From Coix lacryma-jobi var. lacryma-jobi (Eukaryota > Streptophyta > Magnoliopsida > Poales > Poaceae): a stretch of DNA of 64,000 nt. A program made the translations under genes and the position numbers. This document shows positions 32,717-44,330 of this stretch, in pieces (within the stretch, counting starts at the first letter, position 1; every line of letters starts with the position of its first letter). The notes beneath the pieces are model-generated. The model saw nothing but the letters and a program-made list of their open reading frames with translations, was not told the DNA's origin and searched no databases. The stretch lies in the NCBI GenBank assembly GCA_009763385.1, contig CM019826.1:83461942-83525941 (forward strand). The letters run 5' to 3'.

Positions 32717-34019
32717 TTTTACTCGTCCTCGATAAAAGGTTGGATATCATCACCATAATAAACCTTCATTTAGTGTGTTTACCATAAAACCTTGAGAAGT
32801 TGGAGAATAGAATAGTTGAAACAGATCACCCTTTTCTTTTAGTATAAAACATTGGAGTTTTTGAAATTTTCGAAACAAGTCATAGCTTTCCTTCTCCTTT
32901 TGTAGCACTTCAATTCCTCACCAAAGCATTTGACTTATGCAAGCAGATTTATGTTACTAAGCCAATGGAGAAGAATACTATACTCTTAGATCTAGACATT
33001 AATCTTTTAAAACTTTGTCACTCTTACTGGCATATTGCAATTAGAGGGACCATGGGCTATCTTGGTTTCTTTTTCTCTTATATACTTTATCATATATAAT
33101 TATATATTATATTTTATTCTGAGGTTATCGGTCACACTTGTCCTTTTTTCTTTCCTCATATTTCATACTTTTGCATAGCTCATGCCTCTAATACAATACT
33201 ACTACTTCGGAAGAGTGAATCTTCCTTTTATTTGCAAGGATCTCGATCTTTAGAGCATAATAAATTTCTCAACAATAACTCAGTATTAAAGCAATAATTG
33301 ATTGATTATAAATGACTTTGGCAGGCAACTTATTTACTACAAAGGAGAAGTGTTGCTAATCTCTTTTTTTTAACTTTGCAAGTAAAAATCTCCAATGGTC
33401 ATACCTTAAGAATTGAGTTCCATTATTCTCTATCATATTCCACAACAACTCTAGATAATATGGGTTTTATCAAAACAGGTCTTTTCAGAATTGGTGTTGT
33501 GAGATTCTGTACCATGAGCATGTCAAAATATTCTTTTCCTTTTTTAAGTTCATGAACTGTGAGAATATGGTTTTAATTTGAACAGAAGCTTGAACATCAG
33601 AAAATATAGTGTAGTAGTTACATTCCGATCCGTGGACGAAGGAGGAGGCAAGAGGGGTCAACCCCTGACCGACCAGTGGGGTCCACCAACCAGTCGGTTG
33701 GGCTTAGGGCCCAACCGTGGCCTGCTTCGTGGTGCGTGATCTTGGTAATGATATCTTCTGTTCTATGCAGCTTTCGCGATTGATTTTCGGTAATTCTATC
33801 GTCGTCTTCTCCCACACTTATTTTCTGTTTTCTGCTAATCACAACATGTGGAGACAAGACATATATCCAAAATAACAAAATAAAAGATAACTCTAACAAA
33901 AACTTTATTGATATTCAAGGCACTTTTATTACACAATGAATTAACTCATAACAAAACAAGACTTAAACACAAGACTCTGCAAAAACGAGTGCCTTATCAA
34001 ACTATCGACGAACTATTTC
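32717..34019 (-). other. Non-coding 3' region of G, shared with H
   Basis: A/T-rich, no gene. It matches H in inverse orientation: near 33040-33070 and 33180-33230 lie complements of H words around 61200-61380 (for example GGCATGGGCTATGCAAAA-like and TGGTCCCTCTAAT). A second GACCGACCAGT / ACCAGTCGGT inverted pair lies at 33667-33707, resembling LTR sequence. Confidence 0.65.
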
Positions 34020-34740
34020 TTACTTCTCTTCCTCGAGTAGATTTTCTATCGTAGTGGCTACACTGACGACCTTAGCCTTCAAGCTAATGTGTTTAGTTAC
34101 ATATTTATGCAGCACATCAGTCACCTTTTTTGTAGTCTTGGCTAGAGAAGCATATCTCTGCTTGAGATCTAAATTATCTCTCTCAAGATCTTCAATTCTG
34201 TCTCTGATGCGATCTAACTTGGGTGGTCCTCTTGCGTTTGGCTGCGATATTAGGAGTGGAGGTGGGTGCCCTTTTACTGGGGAGTGACCTTGATCTGCTC
34301 AGGGTGACCACGAACTCCCTCAAAGCGCGGGCGCGGATTTGTAGATGTGTATTTTACGACCTTGGGTTCCCCAAGCTTATTCGTCTTTAGCCCGACGAGT
34401 GTCTCATCGGGCCTAGGAGGAAGGAGCGGGATCTCTTTGGGGATGGAGAAAGTCGGAAGTCTTCTCGCCGGCACCGACATGGGCATAAAAAGCTTGTTGA
34501 CATGCGACGAGGTCTCTTCTGGCGGGATCATATCGACGGTGTCGGCGAGTCAACGGGGGCGATCTCCCTTGGACGGCGTTACGGCGAGGTCTTTGATGCG
34601 GTGACGACAAGAGCCATCGAGTCCGTCAGTGGGCCCGTTGAGGTCGATCCTTGGATAGGAGGGGCCATTAGCGCTGGTGGGAGGAGAGCTCTGTTGCTGC
34701 TGGTTTTCTGGAAGAGGTTGCAAGAATGAATCTAGAGGCA
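34020..34740 (-). pseudogene. Extra ORF of G: Pro-rich N-terminus and coiled-coil C-terminus
   Basis: Same strand as pol, between integrase and 3' LTR. It reads LPENQQQQSSPPTSANGPSY from about 34725, and one in-frame TGA near 34551 precedes DMIPPEETSSHVNKLFMPMS, RRLPTFSIPKEIPLLPPRPD and NPRPRFEGVRGHPE (to 34274). After a frame change comes KLDRIRDRIEDLERDNLDLK then QRYASLAKTTKKVTDVLHKY and IENLLEEE (34235-34025), a convincing coiled coil with heptads. No signal peptide or membrane helix is visible, so I do not call it envelope. Function unknown. Confidence 0.65.
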
Positions 34741-35183
34741 GGCAGGGGCTGGTTTTATAGCTGGGGAGGCTTGAATGATAGGTATGATAGGTTCGTTATG
34801 AGAGTTATTGATTCTATGGATCAGGTTACCAGAATGGGTACGAGAGAGAGTCGGGACACTTAACGAAAGAAGCAGAGGGCGTGGGGCCTCCAGGGTAGAC
34901 CGGTCGGTCTCCCTAGGAGACCGGTCGGTCCCTCCCTGTGGGATCTCGCGGGTCCGTCCGCTCGTGGTGTCTTAAACTTGATCCTAATCCCAGAAAATAT
35001 ATCCCCGATGCGCAAACTTATCGGAAAAATGACGATGGTTAAATCTATGGATACGAAGAATTGGATGACATCCAACTCTTCAGGACTCTTTTCAGGTTCT
35101 AGAAAATCTTAAGACGTTGTCCCTTTACCTTGAATAGCGTCCTTCATCATTTTGAAGTGTAATGGCTCCATGTGATGAAGTGG
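34741..35183 (-). other. Spacer of G between integrase and the extra ORF
   Basis: No coding region recognised. It contains a GACCGGTCGGTC tandem (34898-34930) like that in the LTRs of G and H, and GGTATGATAGGTTCG direct repeats near 34778. Confidence 0.55.
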
Positions 35184-36372
35184 CTAACTACGTGAATGGT
35201 CCTTCCCATTTGCTGCGTAGTTTTCCATGACCGAACAATTTCCACTGGAATTAAAAAGTAATACCTTGTCTCCAGGAGTGAAACTCTTCTTCTTAATTCT
35301 CTTGTCATGCCACCTCTTTGTTCTCTCTTTATAGATCTTTGCGTATGATATGCTTTTTCGCGCCATTCATCTAGTTTAGAGAGTTGCATTTTCCTCTTGA
35401 CTCTCCTGCGGCTCTAAGTCATGTTCCATCTTTTGATTGCCCAGTGAGCTTTGAATTCATTTCTACTGGTAAGTGACAAGTCCTTTTCGTAGACGAGTTG
35501 ATATGGAGACTACCCAATGGTGTTTTGTAGGCATTACGGTAAGCCCACAGTGCTCTTCATTAGTCTATCTTTCCATTGTGTTTCCCATCTTGTCAACTGT
35601 TTTCTGCAGAATATTCTTGATTTGCTTGTTTGATGTTTCTGCTTAGCCACTTGTCTGAGGGTGATAGGGAGTGGCAACATTGTGACGGATCCCATGATTT
35701 GTGAGATATTTATGAAATCCTTTGTCAATGAAGTGGGTTCCTTCGTCACTATTACCATCCTTGGTACTCCAAATCTTGAAATATTATCTCCTCGAACATC
35801 CTCTGAGAGTTTCTTGCATTAGCAGACTTACATGGCATGCTTCGACCCATTTTGAGACATATCGACAGCAACTAGAATAACTCATGATTCCTTGATTTAG
35901 GGAATGGTCCCATGTATCAATTCCCTAGACGTCGAAGAGCTCAATCTGAAGGTTGTTAGTGAGTGGCATGGCATCTCTGGTGTTGATTCTGCCGTGCCTC
36001 TGACATGATCCCACCCACCGGACAAAGTCTTTTGTGTCTTGGTACATAGTTGGCCCAAAAATCCACTTTGCCAGATCTTCGCATGTGTTCGGAATGCCCC
36101 ATAATGTCCTCCATATGGTGAAGAGTGACAACGTTCAATGATATTGATTCCTTCTTCAGCTGGCACACATCTCTGAGTAATCCATCAGAGCAAACTCTGA
36201 ATAGATATGGATCATCCCATATGTGGATCCTGCTCTCATAGATCAGCTTCTTCTTATTTGCTCCTGGTGGTACATACCCTGCAACTATAAAATTGACAAT
36301 ATCTGCATACCAGGGGTCAGATCTAGAGATTTGAAAAAGCATGTCATCCCTGAGTGAGTCATTTATAGGCAT
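35184..36372 (-). pseudogene. Element G integrase (gypsy)
   Basis: Minus strand. RNase H-integrase junction and zinc module at 36372-35956: SDPWYADIVNFIVAGYVPPG, YLFRVCSDGLLRDVC, then broken HHSPYGGHYG- and CQRHGRIN-like pieces (36160-35980). The catalytic core is dispersed over 35940-35400 with pieces such as DFMGPFP- and SDEGTHFIDKGF-like readings and ITLRQVAKQ. The C-terminal piece 35389-35184 has YKERTKRWHDKRIKKKSFTP and GDKVLLFNS. Several frameshifts; not functional. Confidence 0.8.
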
Positions 36373-37480
36373 TCCTGCGGATTGTCAAATACATTCTAGA
36401 CAAGTGATCAGCTACAGAGTTTTTCTACTCCTTTCTTATCTTTTATTTCTAAGTCAAACTCTGGAGTAAACAAACCCATCTTATTAAGCGTGGTTTAGCT
36501 TCTTTCTTAGTGAGCGGGTACTTTAAGCAGCGTGATCAGTAAAAACAATCACCTTTGATCCCACTATAAGATCTAAACTTGTTTTATCAAAACACAACAG
36601 CCATAAGTTCTTTTCAGTAGTAGCATAATTAAGTTGAGGTCCTGTTAAAGTTTTGCTGGCATAAGCGATTGCATGATGCTTTTTATCATTATATTGTCCT
36701 AGCACAGCTCCTACAGCAAAATCACTTGCATCACACATGATCTCAAAGGGTAGAGACCAATCAGGAGGTTGAATGATAGGTGCAAAAGTGAGTGCTTTCT
36801 TAAGAGTGTTAAAAAGATTCTAAACATGCATCATCAAATTCAAAGGAACATCCTTGGCCAAAAGATTGTAAGTGGTCTTGCAATGTAAGAAAAATCTTTA
36901 TAAATCTACGGTAAAAACCGGCATGGCCAAGAAAATTTCGAATTCCTTTGACATTAATTGGTGGAGGCAAACGTTCAATTACTTCAATTTTAGCTTTGTC
37001 TACCTCAATTCCACGTTCTGATACTAAATGTCCTAGCACTATGCCTTCCTTAACCATAAAATGACATTTTTCCCAATTAAGGACTAAGTGCTTTTCTTCT
37101 TCACATCTTTGCAAACCTTGTCTAAATTTTCAAGGCAATCATCAAAAGTTTTTCCATAAACAGAAAAGTCATCCATGAAAACTTCCATGATTTCTTCATC
37201 ATATCAGAAAATATAGACATCATACATCTTTGAAAAGAAAGCAGGTGCATTACATAATCCAAAAGACATTCGGCGGTAAGCATAAGTTCCGTATGGACAT
37301 GTAAAAGTGGTTTTGCTTTGATCATCTGGATGGATTGGGATTTGGTGATATCCAGAATATCATCAAGAAACAAAAGAAAGAGTGATTGGCTACCGTTCTA
37401 ACATTTCGTCTATGAAAGGTAGCGGAAAGTGATCTTTCTTAGTTGCCTTGTTTATTTTCTGTAATCAATACACATTCTCC
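36373..37480 (-). pseudogene. Element G RT and RNase H (gypsy)
   Basis: Minus strand. RT palm with CPYGTYAYRRMSFGLCNAPA-like sequence (37300-37240, frame-shifted) and EVFMDDFSVYGKTFDDCLEN around the intact FMDD box (37172-37160). From 37114 it is open: HLVLNWEKCHFMVKEGIVLG, IEVIERLPPPINVKGIRNFL, HAGFYRRFIKIF. RNase H 36738-36523 has CDASDFAVGAVLGQYNDKK and HAIAYASKTLTGPQLNY, then lost frames. It is placed between protease and integrase as in all gypsy elements. Confidence 0.87.
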
Positions 37481-38790
37481 AACCAGAAACAATTCTTTGT
37501 AGAATTAATTCGTTCTTATCATTCTTTTACCACAGTCATGCCTCCCTTTTTAGGCACAACTTGGACAGGGCTTACCCACTCACTGTGTGTGGCACAGGAT
37601 AAATGATCCCGGCGTGCAAGAGTTTCAAAACCTCTTTCTTACTACCTCTCTCTCATCGCATTGTTAAGCCTGCGTTGTGGCTCTCTGGATGGTGATATGT
37701 TAGGATCAGTAGGAATGCGATGGGTGCAGAAAGGGGTTGATTCCCTTAAATCATGGAGTGAATAGCCAAAGGCTGACTTATGCTTTTCTAAACAGTGATC
37801 AACCTAGAAGTTTGTTTCCTGAGTAAGATTATTATTCATGATTACGGAGATTCACGATCATTATTCAAAAAGCATATCGAAGCCCAGAAGGTAAGGGTTT
37901 TAACTCTATGGAGGTTTAGGAGGTTCTTCTAAGGAATCTAAAGGATCTGGATCAGGTGTGTTATCTACTTCCTCAGTGAAGAACTGAGCATCTTCTTCAT
38001 ATTCAGATTCATTTATTATTTCAAAGATGCTTCCTTATTTCTTCCATAGGATCTGGCTCGGGACATGATTCATTCTCAGCATTTAGAGAGTGAGTGATAG
38101 GTATGGTTCCTTTAAGATTTTTCCAAGATGGAAGTTTGAGATCCCTAATTGTCCTTCATGAATGAGTTTGCTTAAGTGGTTGGCCTATTAGCAGATTAAA
38201 CTTTTTAATATCAAGATATAAAAACTTAAGTGTAGCGGAGTGTTATCTACTGTGACAGGCAGGACATACATGATTCCTGAGCTAGGAATAACACGTCCTG
38301 AAGGGTTTTTTTAAAAGTTTAACTGTTGGGGTAAGTGGCATTTGGTTTTAATATCTTGAGCAAAGGTTTCAGACATAATGTTGATTCCCACAACAGGATT
38401 ATGCGAGCTTTGAGGGTTGTTGATGGATTTGACATTGAATGTGTGTAGAAGGTGAATTTAAGCGGATTATATCAGTAGAAAGTTCTGATTCTTCTAACCA
38501 TTCATGACTTATTATAGAGATTAGTTTCTTCGTAGTCTCTTTAGGAAAACCTTATCAGTAAGTTCTTCTAAAGATGATTTTTGATTTTGTGGTTTCCTAA
38601 TTGTGTGATATTTCCGAGGTATTACCAAATTTGGTAGGATATTCATCCTTGAAATCAAAGATGTCTCCTAAGATTGAGGTTTCCCTCCCTCACTAGGAAT
38701 GAAAACTGAGGTTTGTTCATGATTAAGAATAGATATAGGCTCAACTTCTAGACTTACTTCTAGTGTTTCTTGTGGTTTAGCTTCAGGAGT
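37481..38790 (-). pseudogene. Element G protease-RT connector, strongly decayed
   Basis: Only fragments are readable on the minus strand. IMYVLPVTVDNTPLHLSFYI (near 38280-38210), followed by GQPLKQ- and HEGQL-like pieces, corresponds to the retropepsin-adjacent region of Athila polyproteins. The DxG active-site box of the protease could not be located. Acidic/Ser-rich pieces lie at 38040-37900. Confidence 0.55.
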
Positions 38791-39439
38791 AGGAGTGATT
38801 TGAGATAAGTTTTGTAACATTTCCCTTGCCTTAGAGGCTGGGGTATGGGAACGATCCGTTTGAAGCTAAGTTAAGGTAGTTAGAAGTTTTTCTATTCAGA
38901 CCATTATAAAAGTGTTGAAGCAAGACAGGGTCTGGAATAGATAAGGCTGGACCAGAGCGGACAAGATTATCGAATCTTTCCTACGCTGCAATTAGAGACT
39001 CATTATCCTCTTGGATGAAGGACAAATCTCTAAGCGAAGACAAATAATTTTGGAGACAGGGAAGTATTCTAAGCAAAAGCTAGAGCAGAGTTCTTTCCAA
39101 TCCCCATTTTTACTTGGTGCAGTTTGAAGGTACCATGTTTTCTCTTCCCTCTAAGGAGAAAGGAAAAAGTTTCCATCTAAGGTTTCGTCAGACATGCCTG
39201 CGATATGTAGGCACGCACAGGTTTGTTCAAACTCATTTAAATGAATATGTGGGTTTTCGTCTTCTAGCCAGAAAAAGTTTGATTCTTAACCATTTCTATC
39301 AAGCATGGGCGTAGCTCGTAGTTGTCTGAAAGGATTGGCTTAGAAGATTTGGTAACTCTAAGTCTACGACAGTGTGATAGGTATACTGGTTCAGTGGAAT
39401 GGAATCTGTGGAGCTAGTGGTTGGCTCTGAGAAATCCAT
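38791..39439 (-). pseudogene. Element G gag (Athila type), decayed
   Basis: The start is probably the ATG at 39439-39437 (MDFSEPTTSSTDSIPLNQYT). A capsid segment at about 39020-38880 reads FIQEDNESLIAA, stop, ERFDNLVRSGPALSIPDPVL then LQHFYNGLNRKTSNYL, the retrotransposon-gag core. It is distinct from the gag of H at the same motif (EAWERFHDYISECPHHGMEN), so G and H have different gag types. Confidence 0.75.
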
Positions 39440-39576
39440 TGTGAAAAGAATAAAAATGTAAAAAGATAAAACAAAGGCAAAATATAAAGTAAAGTATAAA
39501 GGTAAAAGATAAAGGTAAAAGATAAAGTATAAAGTATAATACAAGGTTATACTTAAGACGTAAAATGATCTAACGT

Positions 39577-39594
39577 TCCCCGGCAACGGCGCCA
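39577..39594 (-). promoter_or_regulatory. Primer binding site of G
   Basis: Minus strand TGGCGCCGTTGCCGGGGA, 7 nt from the 5' LTR; tRNA-Asp type. Confidence 0.85.
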
Positions 39595-39601
39595 GAAATG
39601 C

Positions 39602-40863
39602 TTGTTGGTATAAATTAACGCACACTCTAATTTATCCGCAAGCGCACAGATAAATCTACTCTACCGATGTAGCACTTCACCGGAGTAACCCAGTTTTAAT
39701 ATCGAACCGAAAGGAACGGATAGGGATGAGTCTCAAGTGTATAACCCCTGAGTAACTAACAAGGATGGAGAAGCTAAAAGTATAGAGGGGATCACTAAGG
39801 CTATCTAACTCCAACTTACGAGTGATATGTTTATATTATTCTGAGTGGGGAAATTGCCATAAAAGTCACAACAGAGTATGATTCTTTTATGCAACGTATA
39901 ATCCTACCGAGCCTACACATGGGTAAGTGGACTATAGAAGAATCAACAAGGCTATAAGAGTCACCCTTGCGAACTACCACTACTACCGGCGTTATAGCGT
40001 TATAGGTAAATATGAGCTATCAAGTCTAAGCACCACGCTTACACTATCCAACTACTCTAACTCTAGAGCGACTAGAATTAAAGTACTCAAAAGAGAGTCA
40101 TAAACCTTAAGAATAATAAGAACAATAGCTCAAACTTAAATATAGACGTTGATTACCGAAACAATCGTTGAAGCAAGTCGATGAAGAACTTGAATCCACA
40201 GGTACAAGATGAAGAAGTTGATCCGACATGCCGGAGCTCCTTCTTGATCTCTTCGTCTCTCTCTCTCTCTAGTTCTAGTATAAGACTAGGTTCTAATCCT
40301 AACTAGAGGGGTATCTAGTCTTCTTCTTGAAAGCTGACTCCTGAAGTCTCTTCTAGGGTTTCTAATTGAAGCGTAGTCTTCTGAAGAGGGATCTTCTCTC
40401 TGTCTGACCTGGGGCTCAGGGGCCTTTTTATATAGCCCTGAGGGATCAACCACGACCGTTAGATCAAACTGACTTCACGTAGGGCTGAGATTGATCCTCA
40501 AAGGCGGTGGAAGTAGCTTGCAGAAGACGGAAGCCAGAGGAGCCAGGGGAGACCGACCGGTGGGCCTAGGGGACCGGTCGGTCCCACCTGGAAGTGGATC
40601 GGGGTCCCTTCCTCGTGGTGTCTGTACGTGATCTCTGGAGTCTTCTGGAAGGTTCCTGACTTGGCGAAAGCGTTATCTCCCGTCGGTTTCCTTCTAGGGG
40701 AAGGAATCGAGGGTTGTTTCCTGTTTAGTCCCTCCGGATTCACAATTCACCAAAACTCATGGAATTTGTTAGTTTAATCCATATACTAAGGTGGAGTTTA
40801 TGTATTCATCCATTTTCATGCATGCTTATTGACCTTAATAATAAGAGTTAATTAGTGTCAACA
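39602..40863 (-). repeat. 5' LTR of G (1262 bp)
   Basis: Same ends as the 3' LTR and visibly near-identical, with a GCGTTATA duplication near 39990 and small indels. The TATA region (40423-40436) is embedded in an inverted repeat CTCAGGG (40415-40421) / CCCTGAG (40436-40442). Confidence 0.93.
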
Positions 40864-40868
40864 TTCGC

Positions 40869-41792
40869 CACCTCATCATCACCTGCACGCTCAAATCTAG
40901 AAGAGGGACAAACCATGGTCTCGTCGAAGGTGCATCAGATGTCTCCATGACTCGGTTAGTATCAAGGTTAAGTACACACGATATGCACGAGTATGAGTGC
41001 CATAACCCAAAAATACATCGTTAGAAGAACGAGACTCAAACTTGTCCATGTTGCCCTTTTTGAGTATAAATAGTGGCAAACAAAAACTCTAAAATAACTC
41101 ACTTTGGGCTATTTTCCAAATCGCAACTCATAAGAAGTCTTTTTCAAGAAAGCTCGGAGAAAATGCGATTGGAAATATAGCATGCAGTGTTTATAGCCTC
41201 GGCCCAATACCGCCTAGGAGTCCTATGCTCATCGAGCATCGTCCTGGCCTCTCAACAAGGGTCCGATTCTTCCTTTCTACAACACCATTCTGTGGCGGTG
41301 TGTACGGACAAGAAACTAATGCTCCAAACCCAAAGAGTCACAAAACTTCTAAAATCCGAGTTCTTAAACTCGGAACCATTATCACTTCTAATAGATCGCA
41401 TCGAGTTCATAGGGAACTCGTTCTGAAGAAGCAAGATCAGATTGCGAGTAAAAGAGAAAGTCTTAGTTTTCTCAGCTAAAAAGAAAACCCACGAATATCT
41501 TGAAAAGTCATCGACAACAACAAGCACATACCACTTCCCACCAACCGAGCTCACCCGAGCCGGACCAACAAGGTCCATATGCAAAAGCTCTCCAGCGCGC
41601 TTGGTCATAACTTGATTCACAGGATGGTGGGGAGCGGCTACCATTTCGCCATGTCTACAGAATGGCAAACAAGATCCTTCTCCATGTGCAACTTGGGCAA
41701 TACTCGGATTAGCCAAGTGAACTAAGCCTTGCAAGCAAGTCAAAGCTCAAGTGACCGAGTCTCCTATGCCACTTCCAGAGATCAGAGGAGGA
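40869..41792 (-). pseudogene. Element A integrase (copia)
   Basis: Minus strand, continuing A after G. From 41743: NPSIAQVAHGEGSCLPF (altered zinc/pre-integrase end), ELLHMDLVGPARVSSVGGKW (first Asp near 41576), VVVDDFSRYSWVFFLAEK, and RSIRSDNGSEFKN (second Asp near 41385). The GVVERKNRTL-like segment carrying the catalytic Glu is out of frame near 41290. 41079-40897 holds NMDKFESRSSNDVFLGYGTH, the post-integrase motif. Frame breaks near 41330 and 41080. Confidence 0.86.
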
Positions 41793-41795
41793 GGG

Positions 41796-42321
41796 TTGTA
41801 ATAGACTCGCCCAATAATGTGGCCCACCTACACCTGTCATTTGTAAATAACCCAGTGACAAGGATAGTATAAGGAATAATCAAGGTAGTCATGCATCAAG
41901 TAGGCAACATTCAACTCCTAAACTTAATGCACAAATTTTATCAACAAGTATATTATTTGAATGGAGGATGATAAGTGTTATGCCCTTGGGCAGGGTTTAT
42001 TAATTTGGCGTTGTTATCAGACGTTTATTCCAGCACTTAGTACTATCGCAACTTGAACTATTTATCACCTATTTGTAATGATGAACACTGGTTTGTAATA
42101 TACAGTTTATGTAAGACTTCCGCTGAATTCTCCGATCTGATTTGTTGTATGAAATGTTATGTGCTGTAATGATTACACTCGGATGATTCCTGTGACCCTT
42201 GGATACATCGATCGTATCCAACAGATTAATCCAGTCTTGTGGCACACTTACATAGCGGTCAGAGGTCGTTGGACAAATGACAGGTGTAGGTGGGCCACAT
42301 TATTGGGCGAGTCGGTTACAA
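41796..42321. mobile_element. 526-bp MITE-like element with 49-bp terminal inverted repeats
   Basis: Present in A and absent from the matching place in B (48890). Terminal repeats 41796-41844 and 42273-42321 match at 47 of 49 positions, outermost TTGTAA, inner word CCCAATAATGTGGCCCACC. It is flanked by GGG on both sides (41793-41795, 42322-42324), a probable 3-bp duplication. No ORF of note; an internal fold is not apparent. Short size, long repeats and no transposase fit a MITE, but neither the ends nor the duplication match the common superfamilies I know. Confidence 0.85.
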
Positions 42322-42324
42322 GGG

Positions 42325-42669
42325 TCCAGCCAAAAGACAATGAGAAATGCCAAAAGACTCCGAGAAATTCGCACGAAAGACTTTCCCAAAGGGCAAAATC
42401 AAACATACAAGATTGCCTGAGGTCTAAAATACGACTGAGATTCGGCTTAAAACGAATCTCGTAGTCATCATCAAAAAGTTGCAAAACAGAAAGAAGGTTA
42501 AAATGCAAGTTAGAAACAAGAGCAACATCACGCAACACAAGTGCTCATTAACTCGCATCGACCCACAAGACAACACTTTACCTTTGCTATTGTCGCCGAA
42601 GGTGATAAACTCCTTTCTGGCACAGGACTAAGACTGGAGAACCACTTGGCGTTTTCGGTCATGTGCCTC
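42325..42669 (-). pseudogene. Element A protease, C-terminal piece
   Basis: Minus strand. HFVLRDVALVSNLHFNLLSV-type sequence (42538-42460) followed by LFDDDYEIRF is the copia protease-to-integrase segment; CEFLGVFWHFSLS follows. It ends where B inserted. The other half, with the damaged active-site box, is at 53996-54290. Confidence 0.82.
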
Positions 42670-43078
42670 TGAAGGACCGAGAAAGCACTAGCAAGGCGAC
42701 AGAGGGGGGGTGAATGGGAGCTCAAAAAATTCTTTCGAATCTTTGGCCAAATGTTCCAAAATCAACCCCCAAGAGGTAGGACCGAAACCGTGATGCCCAC
42801 GACCCTTGGAAAGGGTGGATGATCCCTAGGATCACAGCGAGGCACCACAAAGCAATTGCAAACCAACGGCAAAAACACCGGAACAAATCCGACCCCAAAA
42901 ATCAAGTCCCGAACGTAGATGAACGGCTACGTCGAGACTCCTAAATACCTATGCTAACGAGTAGCAAAGATACCAAGAGAGGTTCCTTGATCAACTCTAG
43001 GGTCAAACGAGAAGTCCGGAATCCAAGCGAAGAAGCCGAGAGAGCAAACGCACAAAACCGGAAGCTTCAGCAGGATCC

Positions 43079-43421
43079 CGGACTGTCCGCCGGTACGGTC
43101 CGGACTGTCTGACCTGTGGCGGACTGTCCGCGCTCAGGTCGCGGACTGTCTACCGACCAAAAGAGCAAAACCGCACTGCCGCTGAAGTCCCCTGGATGTT
43201 CCCGGACTGTCCGCGAAACCAACGGCGGACTGTCCGCCGGTCAAAAAGCAAACAGCAAAGCTGCTGAACAGTCCCTGAACGACTCGCGGACTGTCCGCGA
43301 GTTCCTTCGGCGGACTGTCCGCCGGTCAAGGAACAGTAACGCGACCGAGACCCGCAGCCACTGACCTGGCTCGATCCCGACGCACGGACTGTCCGCCGGT
43401 CAAAGCTGCGGACTGTCCGCC
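43079..43421. repeat. GGACTGTCCGC palindromic repeat array, 3' LTR of B
   Basis: Ten occurrences of GGACTGTC within about 345 bp, most as the near-palindrome GCGGACTGTCCGC followed by CGGTCAAA. The matching array in the 5' LTR is 52388-52738. It lies downstream of the promoter region, in R or U5. Confidence 0.9.
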
Positions 43422-44221
43422 AACGAACAGAGAGGGCGATTTCAGTCTCCTCCTCTCAAAATCTCTCCAAATTCGATCCAAATCAAAATCCCTCGTTCCC
43501 AAACTTGGAGAAGATGATCACGGGTAGTTAGGAGACTATCCCCAAGAGATCATCCGCTCAAATCGATTCAATCACCGGAAATCGAAAGGGGAAGATCAAG
43601 AACGAAAAAGCACCACGAAAACGAAATCAACCCGATCTACTTGTTCGTGAGGAGTTAGATAAATTCCTTTGGTGGAAGTGATCTCCTTTGAAATACGAAC
43701 AAGTTGATTCAAACGGATTTCTCAAGGACGCAGTAGGGAGAGTGATCGAGTGACGGGAAAATCGCGGAGAAACGAAAAGACGCGAAGAACACGAACAAAA
43801 CGCGAATCAACACATCGATCTGCAACCGTGTGGCTACCACATGCTACAACAGTGAGGTTACGGCCTCACTTCCTCAAAATCTCCAGTACACAGAGGTATG
43901 GTTCTCTGCGGATCTCAGCTAGCTATAGCAGGGGATTGGGGAGCAGGAAACCCTAAGTGCAAAGAGCAAATGACTGAGATAGATGGGGAGGTGGGAGTCT
44001 CCCCCTACTTATCCTAATTCTAACTATTCCTAATTCCCACTCTACCCCTAACTACTTACAGAGCGAACCAGCTAAACCCTAAGGTTATTCTGGACCAACT
44101 CGATGGTAGGTGGATCCGACGGCCACGCCCGCACAACTCGTAGCTTTGCCTCGACGCAACCTCCCGATTGCCGCCACGTGCCGCCACCGCCGCTCTGCAT
44201 CCTTTTCCTGGACGTCGCACC

Positions 44222-44330
44222 CCCGGTTTTGTGGCCCAAACCGGGAAACCAGCCTCACAGCACAACCCACCCCGGTTCTGAGGCCCAAACCGGGAAACCA
44301 TCCCACCAACGCGTGAGTTTTGTGGCCCGC
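44222..44330 (-). repeat. Hairpin array in the 3' LTR of B (shortened)
   Basis: Units 44222-44245 (CCCGGTTT/AAACCGGG, loop TGTGGCCC) and 44271-44294 (one mismatch), plus a third cut inside its loop near 44330 by the deletion. Confidence 0.85.

Larger units (their letters stand above)
31433..40863 (-). mobile_element. Element G: Athila-like gypsy with extra 3' ORF
   Basis: Complete insertion (9431 bp) flanked by TTCGC on both sides (31428-31432, 40864-40868). LTRs are 39602-40863 (5') and 31433-32697 (3'). The minus strand carries a primer site TGGCGCCGTTGCCGGGGA, gag, a protease region, RT, RNase H, integrase, then a coiled-coil ORF in the position where Athila elements carry an envelope-like gene. 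The primer site is of the tRNA-Asp type used by Athila. All genes are frameshifted. Confidence 0.92.

Noticed and set aside
33618..33899. 93-codon minus ORF starting MLELSFILLFWIYVL (signal-peptide-like)
   Set aside because: The hydrophobic start is followed by unrelated LTR-like sequence, with no homologous ORF in H; probably chance.
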